Shown here: positions 1 to 8,647 of the stretch, piece after piece
Numbering within the stretch: the first letter of the stretch is position 1
Layout: every line of letters begins with the position of its first letter
NCBI GenBank assembly: GCA_002499585.1
Contig: DAMH01000024.1
Span: 45,627 to 74,897, forward strand
Source of the DNA: Euryarchaeota archaeon UBA552
GTDB lineage: Archaea > Thermoplasmatota > Poseidoniia > Poseidoniales > Thalassarchaeaceae
Length of the DNA stretch: 29,271 nt
Reading direction: 5' to 3'
Program-made: the position numbers and the translations under genes
Notes under the pieces: generated by a model
What the model was told of the DNA's origin: nothing
The model's input: the letters and a program-made list of their open reading frames with translations, nothing else
Databases searched by the model: none

Positions 1-447
1 GGGGCTCACGCATACGCAGCCCATGGAAATGAGAATTTGAGATATGGATCTATGACTGAATGGTCAAAAGACGAAAATGGGGATCTTCGAGGCACTATAA
101 GAGTGCCAATGGCTGTTGGACTTGTAGGTGGTGCGATCAGAATTCATCCCGGGGCTAAAACCAACGTGGCTTTGTTAGGTGTTGAAACCGCAGATGAGTT
201 AGGGAGTGTAATGGCGGCAGCCGGACTCGCCCAAAATCTTGGTGCACTCAGGGCCCTTGCGACCGTCGGGATTCAAGCAGGTCACATGAAATTACATTTA
301 CAGAACATGGTTGCAGCTGCCGGTGCCCAGGGCGATGAGATACAGAAAGTAAGCGACATGATCAAGGGGTCCGGTGAAAGAATCACCATGGCCGTAGTAG
401 TAGAAGCCCTCCAGAAGTTGAGAGATCAAGCACCGGATGAATCTTGA
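1..447 (+). CDS. Class II HMG-CoA reductase, C-terminal fragment
   Basis: This is the 3' end of a gene that begins before the window; the frame is open from base 1 (GAHAYAAHGNE...) to a TGA at 445-447. HMG-CoA reductase makes mevalonate, the committed step toward archaeal isoprenoid lipids. The fragment matches the class II (bacterial-type) form rather than the class I form of most archaea: AHAYAA, then an LP/VP-AVG-VGGA-x-x-HP block (VPMAVGLVGGAIRIHPGAK), LGV, GLAQNLGALRALATVGIQ and the GHMKLH motif holding the conserved C-terminal histidine of the family. Class II enzymes are known in Archaeoglobus and Thermoplasmatales, where they are read as ancient transfers from bacteria. The ATG at 37 is internal, not the real start. 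The last 22 bases overlap the convergent scpB gene. The family call is firm; the product class is clear from the motifs. Confidence 0.93.
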   Translation, partial: GAHAYAAHGNENLRYGSMTEWSKDENGDLRGTIRVPMAVGLVGGAIRIHPGAKTNVALLGVETADELGSVMAAAGLAQNLGALRALATVGIQAGHMKLHLQNMVAAAGAQGDEIQKVSDMIKGSGERITMAVVVEALQKLRDQAPDES

Positions 448-1034
448 GATTTTTCCTCCTGGTAATCTTGGATCTTGGTTTGGCCATCACCCAACGATGC
501 TGCAAGTTCGGCTCCTGTCATTCCTGCTTCATCTGCCTGTTTTCTGAACCATGTCCTAACCTTTTCCGGTTTTATCTCCGGTGCTCCGAAATACTCAGCA
601 AATCTTCTGGTTGTCATCAGTCTTCGTGTTGAGCCGTCGCGGCGCCGGCTTATCAGTCCGAGAGAAGACAGCTCTCTTACATGGTCGTATGCCCTTTGCC
701 CCAGCATGCCCACAAGAGTGGATTGTGCCATAGGTTGATGATAGGCGATTAATGCTGCTGTCGGCATCAATCTTTTTGGTATATCTGGCCTAACCCCACC
801 CGGCATATTGTCGGAGAGGGATGGTTTTACTTCCATAATCCATCTACCTGAAATTTCAGATATCTGTAAGGCGCCTTTTTTTCTCCTATCAAGTGTGGTT
901 CTGAGATTTACCAATGCCTGTTCAGTTTGAATCTCGTCGGAGTGTGCTGCAAAGGCTATTTCCGCAACTGACATTGATCTCCCTGATCCAAAAAGGATAG
1001 CTTCGATGATGGTCGATAGGTTATCAGGCTCCAC
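426..1034 (-). CDS. scpB: Segregation and condensation protein ScpB
   Basis: ScpB is the kite-type winged-helix subunit that binds ScpA in the SMC-ScpAB condensin, which compacts and segregates chromosomes. At 202 residues the length fits. The sequence shows the usual opening (LSTIIEAILFGSGRSMSVAEIA), a first winged helix, then a second one with RLMPTAALIAYHQP, a form of the ScpB 'ALAIIAYxQP' motif, and VRELSSLGLISRR. The C-terminal 40 residues are polar and charged, probably disordered. The start is a GTG at 1034, five bases after the scpA stop, with GGGAG eight bases upstream. It is the last gene of smc-scpA-scpB, and its end overlaps the HMG-CoA reductase end by 22 bases. The GTG start is the least certain point. 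Confidence 0.93.
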   Translation of the reverse strand: MEPDNLSTIIEAILFGSGRSMSVAEIAFAAHSDEIQTEQALVNLRTTLDRRKKGALQISEISGRWIMEVKPSLSDNMPGGVRPDIPKRLMPTAALIAYHQPMAQSTLVGMLGQRAYDHVRELSSLGLISRRRDGSTRRLMTTRRFAEYFGAPEIKPEKVRTWFRKQADEAGMTGAELAASLGDGQTKIQDYQEEKSQDSSGA

Positions 1035-1039
1035 AACTA

Positions 1040-2035
1040 CTACTCCCTGACTTTTTCCATCGGGTGAAGTTTCTGAGACAGTACCTCAAAATCCGAATCA
1101 TCTGGATTAAGATCTGTGAGAACTACCCTCCCATTCGTTCCCTCCTCCTGCATAATGTTCGCATATCCACGATTTACTAAAAACAAGGCCGCTACCATAG
1201 AAGCGACCTGTGCTTCAGCGTTGGCCTCCTCTCTTGTAGTTCCGTTTTCCATAGATCGTTCTGCCAATTCTTCTGAAATCGACGCGAGAGAGCATGACTG
1301 TGTACTATGCTCGACTCTCATCTTCATTGCCTCCCAAGTTCTACGGATGTCGCCTTCTAAATCCTCAACATGCAGGCTTCCACTGAACCTGTTCCTCGCT
1401 TTTTCAAGCGCTTCTCTTCTCTCCTCAGCTATTTTCATCCTGAGGTTTTCTTCTTGAGAGATGCGGTTTGCATCTTTGAGACCCATCAATAGTTCTCCCA
1501 GGGTTATCGGCCTGCCCTCTTCCCGCTGGATCCTTCCGGCAAATATGCTGGGAAGTCTATCTCTGTGAGAACCTGTAATCATTCCAACTGAGAAATTGTA
1601 CTCGTGATCATCGTATTCTGATTCCCAACCGCTATCAAACAACCATGTGTCGGGACACTCCTCATCATTATTCTGACGTTCTATCAAGGATTCTGCCTGT
1701 CCACGGAGAACCTGCCATGCCATTCTAATCAACTTACCACACGTTGGTAGATCTATATTCTCGGCTACGTCAATTCTCTCGGTGAACATCTCCAAGAAGG
1801 CAGACAAATCAACCGCCCATGGGTCTAGATCTTGGTCTTGGAATAGTTGTAGAACTAATGCGACAGATCTATCGAACGGATCATCCAAGAACTGGTGTTC
1901 TGCTTCTTCCATCTCAGCCAATTCAAGTATTCTTTCCAAGTATTCACTTGTTTCCAAATCTGCATCCTCTGTTATCATTGAGGAAACAATGTCATCTCTG
2001 AGAGCCTTTGCATCTAGGATGCCCATGTTTATCAC
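1040..2035 (-). CDS. scpA: Segregation and condensation protein ScpA (kleisin)
   Basis: ScpA is the kleisin that bridges the two SMC heads. The protein has 331 residues. The N-terminal third carries the SMC-neck-binding pattern (FLDDPFDRSVALVLQLFQDQDLDPWAVDLSAFL), resembling the bacterial 'FEGPLDLLLHLI...DIYDIPIA' block. The middle is charged helix, and the end is a winged-helix-like segment (VASMVAALFLVNRGYANIMQEEG) where other kleisins contact the SMC cap. The start is taken as GTG 2035, because GGAGG lies four bases before it and the GTGA overlaps the smc stop codon. An ATG at 2026 is the alternative but has 13-base spacing. Context between smc and scpB supports the call strongly. It is divergent in sequence from bacterial ScpA but ordinary for archaea. 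Confidence 0.92.
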   Translation of the reverse strand: MINMGILDAKALRDDIVSSMITEDADLETSEYLERILELAEMEEAEHQFLDDPFDRSVALVLQLFQDQDLDPWAVDLSAFLEMFTERIDVAENIDLPTCGKLIRMAWQVLRGQAESLIERQNNDEECPDTWLFDSGWESEYDDHEYNFSVGMITGSHRDRLPSIFAGRIQREEGRPITLGELLMGLKDANRISQEENLRMKIAEERREALEKARNRFSGSLHVEDLEGDIRRTWEAMKMRVEHSTQSCSLASISEELAERSMENGTTREEANAEAQVASMVAALFLVNRGYANIMQEEGTNGRVVLTDLNPDDSDFEVLSQKLHPMEKVRE

Positions 2036-5000
2036 TCGGCCTCCGGTTTCTGTTGTATTTCTAATTTTGACTTCTGTTCTTGTGAGGCAGTCCCATCCAA
2101 CGAAGGCTGCAGGTCTCTTTGACTCCCGTCGTTGACATTTTCAGCGCGGCCTCTCAACCCCTCCATTGGATCTGTTTGGACTTCTTTTTCCGTATCTAAA
2201 TTGATTCCGGCTCTTTCAATGACACCTTCCAAAGATCTGATTGCAGGGAGGTCGGATGGCAACTGAGGCCTGCTGGAGGGATGTGGTAGATTGTCAGGTA
2301 ACATTTCTGAGGTTGATGGCGGACCCTGGGCCTCCAATTCTTTTTCAAATGCCTCGCCCAAGGCTAGTGCTGCCTCACGATCGAAGTCAGTGATTCTTCT
2401 ACTAACACCGTCCCCGGCATGTGTTATTCCTATGTGATGGTTGGCCATAGACAGACTGACCTTCCTTAGTGTTACCATAATGAATTGGGCCGCCTCACTC
2501 CTGCGTCGACAAAGCATTGCTATTCGTTGGCAGTTGAACGGATCTAGATTTTGATCAACTTCATCGAAGTAATAAAAAGTGCTTGGTTCGAAGTCCTGAA
2601 TCGAAAAGACCAGCGCTAATGCGGCCATGGATTTCTCGCCGCCCGAGAGTTGTGCTCTTCTTGTTTTCTGGCTTTTACCTGGTGGCACACAGTCCATTTC
2701 AAGTCCGCCGTCGAAGGGGTTGTCGGGATTTTCGAGTCGTAACCTGCCGTTTCCTCCTGGCTGAAGAATTGCATAGACCCTCGAAAAGTTAGTATTGATA
2801 TGATTGAACACAGTAATCAACCTAGTTTTTCTTTCTGCTTCTAATCTATCGACAATGTCGATGAGCATGTCACGCCTCTTCTTCAAAATTGCTCCGTCCT
2901 CGACAAGTTGTTGTATCCTGTTGGCAGTTTCATCGTACTGCTCGATAGCCAACATGTTGACGTCCCCCAGATTGTCCAGTCTTCTTTCAAGTTTGGATAT
3001 TGAACGCTCGACATCCATTAGTGAAGGGAGGTTCTCATCAGACTTCGGTAAATCGATGTTTTGAGAATTTAACTCGTTTTCAATTTCCCTCACTTCTTCC
3101 TTCGCATTGGATATTGCTTGATTCAGCGCTTCGACTGTCACCTGTACCCTTTCCCGCTCAGCCCTGTAAGCTTGTGAGTCAGAGCGGGCTTGCGTTCTTT
3201 CCTCAATGATATTGTCTCTCATCTGGGAAAGCATCCCCAATTCCTCACTTGCATGCTGAGCCTTCTTTCTGAGGTCAGACAACTCTTCTGTAGACTCGAA
3301 TGATCGCTTATTTATTTTTTCAACTTCAATTGAATCTTCATTTTTCTGGGATTTGAGTCTCTCTTTTTTGCTGAATAACTCATTTATTCTATCTTTGAGT
3401 ACGCCTATGCTGACCTCAGAGGTCTGTAATTTGCTCACACCCTTTTGGTGTTTTATCGACGCCCGTCCTTTGTTGGCCTCTGCTTCTGATAGAGTCTTGG
3501 AGAGGTGGTCCGGTGATTGTTTGAGTAGGTCTTCGTTGGCATTTGTACGGGCAATAAGTGCATCATCCAATTCCTGCTTAGCCTTATCGAGATCAAAAGC
3601 GGAGGTTCTCTTGACTGTTTCACTGCGATCTAACTCGGATCTGGATTCCTTCAATCGAATTGCAATGGCCTTAACATCGGCTTCAGCCCTATCCAGCTCG
3701 GCTCTCCATTCTCTGAATCTAGACTCTGAACCTGATCCTGACATTTTCGCAATCCTGTCGGTCAGGTCTTGCATCGAAGCTCTGGCCTCTTTCAATGCCA
3801 ACTCCACTGTTGCCCTCGCTAGGCTGGCTTCATTTACGGAATTCTCCAACGGTCGAAGAGAAATTGTTGGGTCCGAGGATCCAAATTTTGGCGCTGATTT
3901 AGAGGATGATCCTCCTGTCATGGCACCGCTGCCATCGACCACAGATCCGTCTAGAGTTACCATCCTGACTCCGCCCATATTTTTTCGTGCGACATTTAGA
4001 TCCTCGACCAGCAATGTACTTCTGCTGACCAACTGAATGGCGTTTTCGACCTCAGTTGGATAATCCAACAATTCATGGATGAAACCGATTACACCCGGAT
4101 TCCTAACCACCATCAAAGATCTTCCCTGTGGACGTTGTCTACCAAGACGATTCAAAGGAAGGAATGTAGCTCTGCCCCCGCCGTTCTTTTTCAACCAAGA
4201 AATGCAGTCTGCGGCAACTTGGTCATCTTCCACTACGATGCTTCTCATCGCCCCTCCCAGCGCGAGTGCTATTCCCTCGGAGTGAGAATCATTCTTGGGG
4301 CTAGCTAGTTCTGCGACAGACCCAAGAATTCCATTGATTAAGCCCTGTTGTCGTAGTCGGGTTAGGGCAGCGGCTACTCCTGCGGATCCTTGAGTTTGGG
4401 CATCGAGCCTAGCTCTGGCTTTCTCTAATTTTACCTCTGCCTCCCTGTGTTTTGAATCTGCATTATCTCGTTCCTGTCTCAGTTTAGACTCGATTTTTCT
4501 GATACGAATTAATTCCTCGCCGAGAAGTGCAGGATCATCCCTTTTTGCCTCGATCTCAAGGTCCTCACCATGAATTTGAAGATCATCCCGAAGAAGTGTT
4601 GCCTGCTCGTATTGATCCTCGAAAGTTACAACAGATTCCATCGAAAGGGCAACGGCCTGATCTGCTCTATCAAACGCAAGCACGGATTCTGAGTAAGCGT
4701 CTTGAGCATTTGTGACCGCATCATTTGCTTGGCCTAGCGCTCTCGTTAGATCTAACTGCAGTTTGCTACCGGTTTCGAGGGTTTCTTTTGCTTGGTTGAT
4801 TTCCTCCTCGAAGGTTTGAATCTCTGTACTTGCAGCATCAATTTCATTGATTGCTTCGGCCTTTATTTTCTCATGATCTTCTAAGGAGGATTTCACTCTG
4901 TCAATCTCATCGTTATTGAATTCAATATCTTCTTGCGCTTCTTCAAGAGAATTTTCTAGGTCGCTTAACCTGTCTTTGGACCTCTCGATCTCTACCTCTA

Positions 5001-5928
5001 GTTTCCTCATCTTCTCAATAATTTTCTTGTTTTCGCCTTTTGATAAATCGTCTATTTTTCGACCTATTTCGGAGAGATCGCTCTCCAGCCTCAGAAGGTC
5101 TTTTTCTTTTTGACGTGCAGCTTCCAGGAGTTTTACAGATTTATTTCTGTATTCATCCTGTTCAGATTTCAGAGCCGATACTTCATGCGCTTTGGCCATA
5201 TACCTGCATTTCGACACAAGTGCTCTGTTGTTATCCAACTCCTCTTTTAGTAGTCTGAACTTCAGCGCTTGTTCCCTTTCTTTGCCCAGGCTTTCGAGTT
5301 GATTTTTTTGATCGGACTCAAAAAGATCTATTGTTTCCATCGAGTTTTCGACGTGCTTCCTTTGGTTGGAAGCTTTTCTGATGTCCTCATCGTAAGCTGT
5401 AACCCCGGCTACGTCCTCCAGTATTGACCTTCTTCGATGTGCAGTCATGGTTGCGAGGGTTGTGACATCATTTTGCAAAACAACATTGTAACCGTCGCCC
5501 CTAAGTCCTGCTTCTTTCAGAATTCTCCTGAATTCGCTCGAAGTGGTTTTCTCTCCGTTGATTCTGAATTCGGACTTCGGGTCGCCCTTCGGTGACAATC
5601 TCACGGATCTGGTGAAGGCAACCTCGTCTGAATCCACCCTTAACTGTCTCATTCCGGATTCATTAACCGGATTTGTGAAGGTGAGTGTAGCGGACATGTT
5701 TTTTGCCGCTCTTCCATTGTTTCCTCCGTTAAAGATCAGTTCTTTCAGATTTTCAGCCCTCAGGGCCTTGGTGGATCGCGTCCCGAGGACGAATTGTATC
5801 GCGTCTCCAGAATTGGACTTGCCTGATCCGTTTGGCCCGGTTATAGCAGTAAACCCAGTTTGGAAGGGGATAGTAACCTCTCCTCCAAAGGACTTGAAAT
5901 TGAGGACGTCTATCCTAACTAACCTCAT
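2032..5928 (-). CDS. smc: Chromosome segregation ATPase SMC
   Basis: This is the long coiled-coil ATPase of condensin. From an ATG at 5928 it has 1298 residues; a GTG at 5937 would add three. Walker A (GPNGSGKSN) lies at about residues 31-39. Two coiled-coil arms flank a hinge at about 530-670 (INGILGSVAELASP, GGAMRSIVVEDDQVAAD, VVDGSGAMTGGS). The ABC signature LSGGEKSMAALAL lies near residue 1093, followed by Walker B (FYYFDEVDQNLD). After the head the protein carries an extra tail of about 118 residues, rich in Pro, Ser, Glu and Gln, that typical SMC proteins lack. This tail is probably disordered. It is the first gene of smc-scpA-scpB, and its stop codon overlaps the scpA GTG. It diverges from nadB across about 170 bases, in which I saw no clear TATA box for this strand. 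Confidence 0.97.
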   Translation of the reverse strand: MRLVRIDVLNFKSFGGEVTIPFQTGFTAITGPNGSGKSNSGDAIQFVLGTRSTKALRAENLKELIFNGGNNGRAAKNMSATLTFTNPVNESGMRQLRVDSDEVAFTRSVRLSPKGDPKSEFRINGEKTTSSEFRRILKEAGLRGDGYNVVLQNDVTTLATMTAHRRRSILEDVAGVTAYDEDIRKASNQRKHVENSMETIDLFESDQKNQLESLGKEREQALKFRLLKEELDNNRALVSKCRYMAKAHEVSALKSEQDEYRNKSVKLLEAARQKEKDLLRLESDLSEIGRKIDDLSKGENKKIIEKMRKLEVEIERSKDRLSDLENSLEEAQEDIEFNNDEIDRVKSSLEDHEKIKAEAINEIDAASTEIQTFEEEINQAKETLETGSKLQLDLTRALGQANDAVTNAQDAYSESVLAFDRADQAVALSMESVVTFEDQYEQATLLRDDLQIHGEDLEIEAKRDDPALLGEELIRIRKIESKLRQERDNADSKHREAEVKLEKARARLDAQTQGSAGVAAALTRLRQQGLINGILGSVAELASPKNDSHSEGIALALGGAMRSIVVEDDQVAADCISWLKKNGGGRATFLPLNRLGRQRPQGRSLMVVRNPGVIGFIHELLDYPTEVENAIQLVSRSTLLVEDLNVARKNMGGVRMVTLDGSVVDGSGAMTGGSSSKSAPKFGSSDPTISLRPLENSVNEASLARATVELALKEARASMQDLTDRIAKMSGSGSESRFREWRAELDRAEADVKAIAIRLKESRSELDRSETVKRTSAFDLDKAKQELDDALIARTNANEDLLKQSPDHLSKTLSEAEANKGRASIKHQKGVSKLQTSEVSIGVLKDRINELFSKKERLKSQKNEDSIEVEKINKRSFESTEELSDLRKKAQHASEELGMLSQMRDNIIEERTQARSDSQAYRAERERVQVTVEALNQAISNAKEEVREIENELNSQNIDLPKSDENLPSLMDVERSISKLERRLDNLGDVNMLAIEQYDETANRIQQLVEDGAILKKRRDMLIDIVDRLEAERKTRLITVFNHINTNFSRVYAILQPGGNGRLRLENPDNPFDGGLEMDCVPPGKSQKTRRAQLSGGEKSMAALALVFSIQDFEPSTFYYFDEVDQNLDPFNCQRIAMLCRRRSEAAQFIMVTLRKVSLSMANHHIGITHAGDGVSRRITDFDREAALALGEAFEKELEAQGPPSTSEMLPDNLPHPSSRPQLPSDLPAIRSLEGVIERAGINLDTEKEVQTDPMEGLRGRAENVNDGSQRDLQPSLDGTASQEQKSKLEIQQKPEAE

Positions 5929-6097
5929 TTTACTCACTCAATACAGTTCTTAGGCTGCCTCAGTTAGGAACCCGTGATTAGTGAGATTATCAACATTGAG
6001 TTGCAATAAGGGCGCAGCGTATCGATTAAACCACTCATCATAAAAATCCGAAGTTATGCTAACAAGGTTCAATTTAGTGTGTCTGTTGGACGAAGCG

Positions 6098-7714
6098 ATG
6101 GAAACAGATCGTGGTATCGAATTTGATGTCGTAATCGTTGGTTCTGGTATCGCTGGACTGTTTACGGCTCTAAGATGCAGTCAGAAGGGGCTTGATGTTT
6201 TAGTCGTCACGAAAAGCAAAATCAAGTCGTCCTCAACCAATTGGGCCCAAGGCGGGATAGCTGCTGTGTTAGATACTGAGGATGAGGAAGCCATAGAGTC
6301 TCATGTAAACGACACATTGTCCTGTGGCAAGGGCTTGTGCGATGAACAAGTCGTTAGGTCTGTAGTCAAGGAAGCCGCGAGGAGGATATCAGACTTGGTT
6401 GCCTATGGAGTAGGCTTTGATGGAGATTCAGATGGTTATCACAAAGCCATCGAGGGCGGTCACTCCGAGGCCAGAATACTACACTCCCAGGACCGAACTG
6501 GTGCTGAAATAGAATATGCCCTTGAGAAGGCGACTTCCGACAAGGGCTATCAAAAACTGAAAATCAACGAGGGTTGGATGGCAATAGACATCATACAAGT
6601 AGAGTATGGATCTCCGTCCTCAGGAGCCTGTGGGGTTTGGTGTCTCAGACCAGATGGGGTAGTCGTCACCATAAGGGCAAATGCTGTTATACTCGCCACC
6701 GGAGGTTGTGGGATGTTATACAATTCAACAACGAACCCATCTGTGGCGACGGGTGACGGAGTTGCCATGGCACAAAGATTCGGTGCAGATATAGAGGATA
6801 TGGAATTCATCCAATTTCACCCAACCTCTCTTTACGGTGTGGAGGTTCCGTTTCTGATCACTGAAGCCATGCGGGGCCATGGTGCCATTTTAATGACCAA
6901 GGAAGAACACAGAAAATGGCGAAATGATGGTGGTGACCCAGCTGATTGGTCGTACATGAAAAGGCACTCTGAGTTGGGGAGCCTGGATACGCGAGACGTT
7001 GTCGCTAGGGCCACAGACCAGCAACTGAAGATAAGTGGCGAAAACCACGTGCTCCTAGTAACTGAGCACTTAGACGTGGATGACCTCAGGGAACAATTTC
7101 CGACGATTTGTCAGCGACTTGAGGAAAATGGTTTGAATTTCGGCCCGGATCCAATCCCCGTCCGTCCAGCAGCACACTACCTTGTTGGAGGAGTTTCTGT
7201 CGATCAGCATGGAAGGTGCCTCGTGGACAAGCAGCCCATATCGGGATTATACGCCATAGGAGAGACAGCGAGGACTGGGCTTCATGGTGCTAATCGGCTT
7301 GCTTCAAACAGTTTGCTTGAGGCAGTGGTCTTTGCTGAAAGGTGCTCGAATCACGTAGCCGATAATGCCCCGAAAAAGATGAATGGAGGTTTACTGCCAA
7401 GTTGGCGTGGAGAGGGATTGTCCAGATTGATTGAGCATGCTCCATTGGGAACCGATCTATCCGCACTTAGGAATACAATGACCAGAGATGTAGGCCTCGT
7501 CAAGAGTTTCTCGAGATTGATGAGGGGGAAGAGGATGATCACTCACTTGAAGGAGGAGTTCGATGAGATCTGGTCCTCAAGTCTCCCTTCCAGGGAGTTG
7601 GTGGAGCTAAGAAACATGATTGTGTGTGCTGGGCTTGTCATCGAGGCTTCCATTGCAAGAGATTTCAACGTAGGACTACATTACAACATTGATCTCTCTG
7701 GCTCACACATTTGA
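6098..7714 (+). CDS. nadB: L-aspartate oxidase NadB
   Basis: NadB is a FAD enzyme that oxidises L-aspartate to iminoaspartate, the first step of de novo NAD synthesis. Motifs in order: dinucleotide fold VVIVGSGIAGLFTALR, TNWAQGGIAAVL, EGGHSEARILHSQDRTG, FIQFHPTSLY, FLITEAMRGHGAIL, LDTRDVVARA, RPAAHYLVGGVSVD and GLYAIGETARTGLHGANRLASNS. The Gly-His-Ser, the Arg of DTRDVVARA and RPAAHY fit the succinate dehydrogenase/aspartate oxidase active site; the lack of a covalent-flavin histidine pattern and the short C terminus favour NadB over SdhA. I chose the ATG at 6098, which places the GxGxxG at a normal distance. An ATG at 6056 would add 14 atypical residues but sits 28 bases after a TATA-like gattaaa, so a leaderless start there is possible. 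nadA and nadC are not in this window. The end overlaps panE by 12 bases. Confidence 0.94.
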   Translation: METDRGIEFDVVIVGSGIAGLFTALRCSQKGLDVLVVTKSKIKSSSTNWAQGGIAAVLDTEDEEAIESHVNDTLSCGKGLCDEQVVRSVVKEAARRISDLVAYGVGFDGDSDGYHKAIEGGHSEARILHSQDRTGAEIEYALEKATSDKGYQKLKINEGWMAIDIIQVEYGSPSSGACGVWCLRPDGVVVTIRANAVILATGGCGMLYNSTTNPSVATGDGVAMAQRFGADIEDMEFIQFHPTSLYGVEVPFLITEAMRGHGAILMTKEEHRKWRNDGGDPADWSYMKRHSELGSLDTRDVVARATDQQLKISGENHVLLVTEHLDVDDLREQFPTICQRLEENGLNFGPDPIPVRPAAHYLVGGVSVDQHGRCLVDKQPISGLYAIGETARTGLHGANRLASNSLLEAVVFAERCSNHVADNAPKKMNGGLLPSWRGEGLSRLIEHAPLGTDLSALRNTMTRDVGLVKSFSRLMRGKRMITHLKEEFDEIWSSSLPSRELVELRNMIVCAGLVIEASIARDFNVGLHYNIDLSGSHI

Positions 7715-8647
7715 CATCTCAATGGCCCTCACCAGAGCATGCAGGGTCGTATTGACGGGGACTGCTATTCCATGTATCTCTGCTAATTCGCCCACTGTTC
7801 CGCATAATTGATCTATCTCTGTAGGACGTCCTGCCATTAAATCTTGAAGCATCGAGCATCTGTTATCAGAGGTTGACTTGATTACCTCTAAAACATGTTC
7901 TTCGATGTCAATGACCGGTATGTCGATGCCCCGGGCTTGAGCTACCCTAGCAACCTCGTGTGCAGCCGCAAAGGACAATGAGAGCAGCATCGGCTCCTTC
8001 TCTAGCACTCCGTTTCTGATTCCGGAGATTGCGCAAACAGGATTTATTGCCACGTTGATCATGGCCTTTGACCACAGTGAGGACTGGAGATCTTCAGTCC
8101 AGTGAGAGTTAAGGCCCGCAGAGTTGAATGTCTCAATAATTTCTATTTCTATTCCCCTGGGATCTCTTTTTTTTACGCTGCCGATAGTTATGTCTCCATT
8201 TCCAGCCCAATGTACACCGCCATCCTCATCCCTCCATGCGCCGTGAGTGGTGGAGCCTCCGACAACCCTGTCTGAACCCAACACTCCGCTCAGGATTTCT
8301 ACGTTCCCAAGCCCATTTTGAATGGTGATTGCAATTCCCTCATTTTTGAGAATTTGATCCGCAATTCTCGCTAATTCCTCAGTATCGCCCGATTTTCCGC
8401 ATATTATTGCTAAATCACATTTTTCAAATTCGTTGTAGGATACCGGGATGTCCGTGTCGACAACCTGGAACCTGTCAGGAGCCAGCACTTCGATAACGCC
8501 GTTGTGCTTGTAGAGTGCTAGTCCCTCTAATGAAATTCTTTTGGCGGTTAATCCTCTAGAAACCGCCACTAGTTCATGGTTTGTTGTACCCAACGATCCA
8601 AGCAACAAACCACCAATTGAGCCTACTCCCAGAATGGATATTCTCAT
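7703..8647 (-). CDS. panE: 2-dehydropantoate 2-reductase (ketopantoate reductase)
   Basis: The product reduces ketopantoate to pantoate with NADPH on the way to pantothenate and CoA. It begins with a Rossmann motif (MRISILGVGSIGGLLLG). It continues with IQNGLGNVE, then the catalytic-lysine helix SLWSKAMINVAINPVCAISG, and ends with the family block CSMLQDLMAGRPTEIDQLCG. The length of 314 residues is normal. An upstream extension to 8719 is rejected: the ATG at 8647 has GGAGG nine bases before it and forms an ATGA overlap with the stop codon of the preceding membrane-protein gene, so translation is probably coupled. The first bases of panB, the preceding pathway step, lie at the other end of the window, so the pathway is split. 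Some archaea use other routes to CoA; here the PanB/PanE route seems complete for these two steps. Confidence 0.93.
   Translation of the reverse strand: MRISILGVGSIGGLLLGSLGTTNHELVAVSRGLTAKRISLEGLALYKHNGVIEVLAPDRFQVVDTDIPVSYNEFEKCDLAIICGKSGDTEELARIADQILKNEGIAITIQNGLGNVEILSGVLGSDRVVGGSTTHGAWRDEDGGVHWAGNGDITIGSVKKRDPRGIEIEIIETFNSAGLNSHWTEDLQSSLWSKAMINVAINPVCAISGIRNGVLEKEPMLLSLSFAAAHEVARVAQARGIDIPVIDIEEHVLEVIKSTSDNRCSMLQDLMAGRPTEIDQLCGTVGELAEIHGIAVPVNTTLHALVRAIEMSNV

Noticed and set aside
3353..4036. 227-codon open frame on the plus strand opposite smc
   Set aside because: Antisense shadow of the smc coiled coil; Ser/Leu-rich low-complexity protein typical of such shadows and no start signals.
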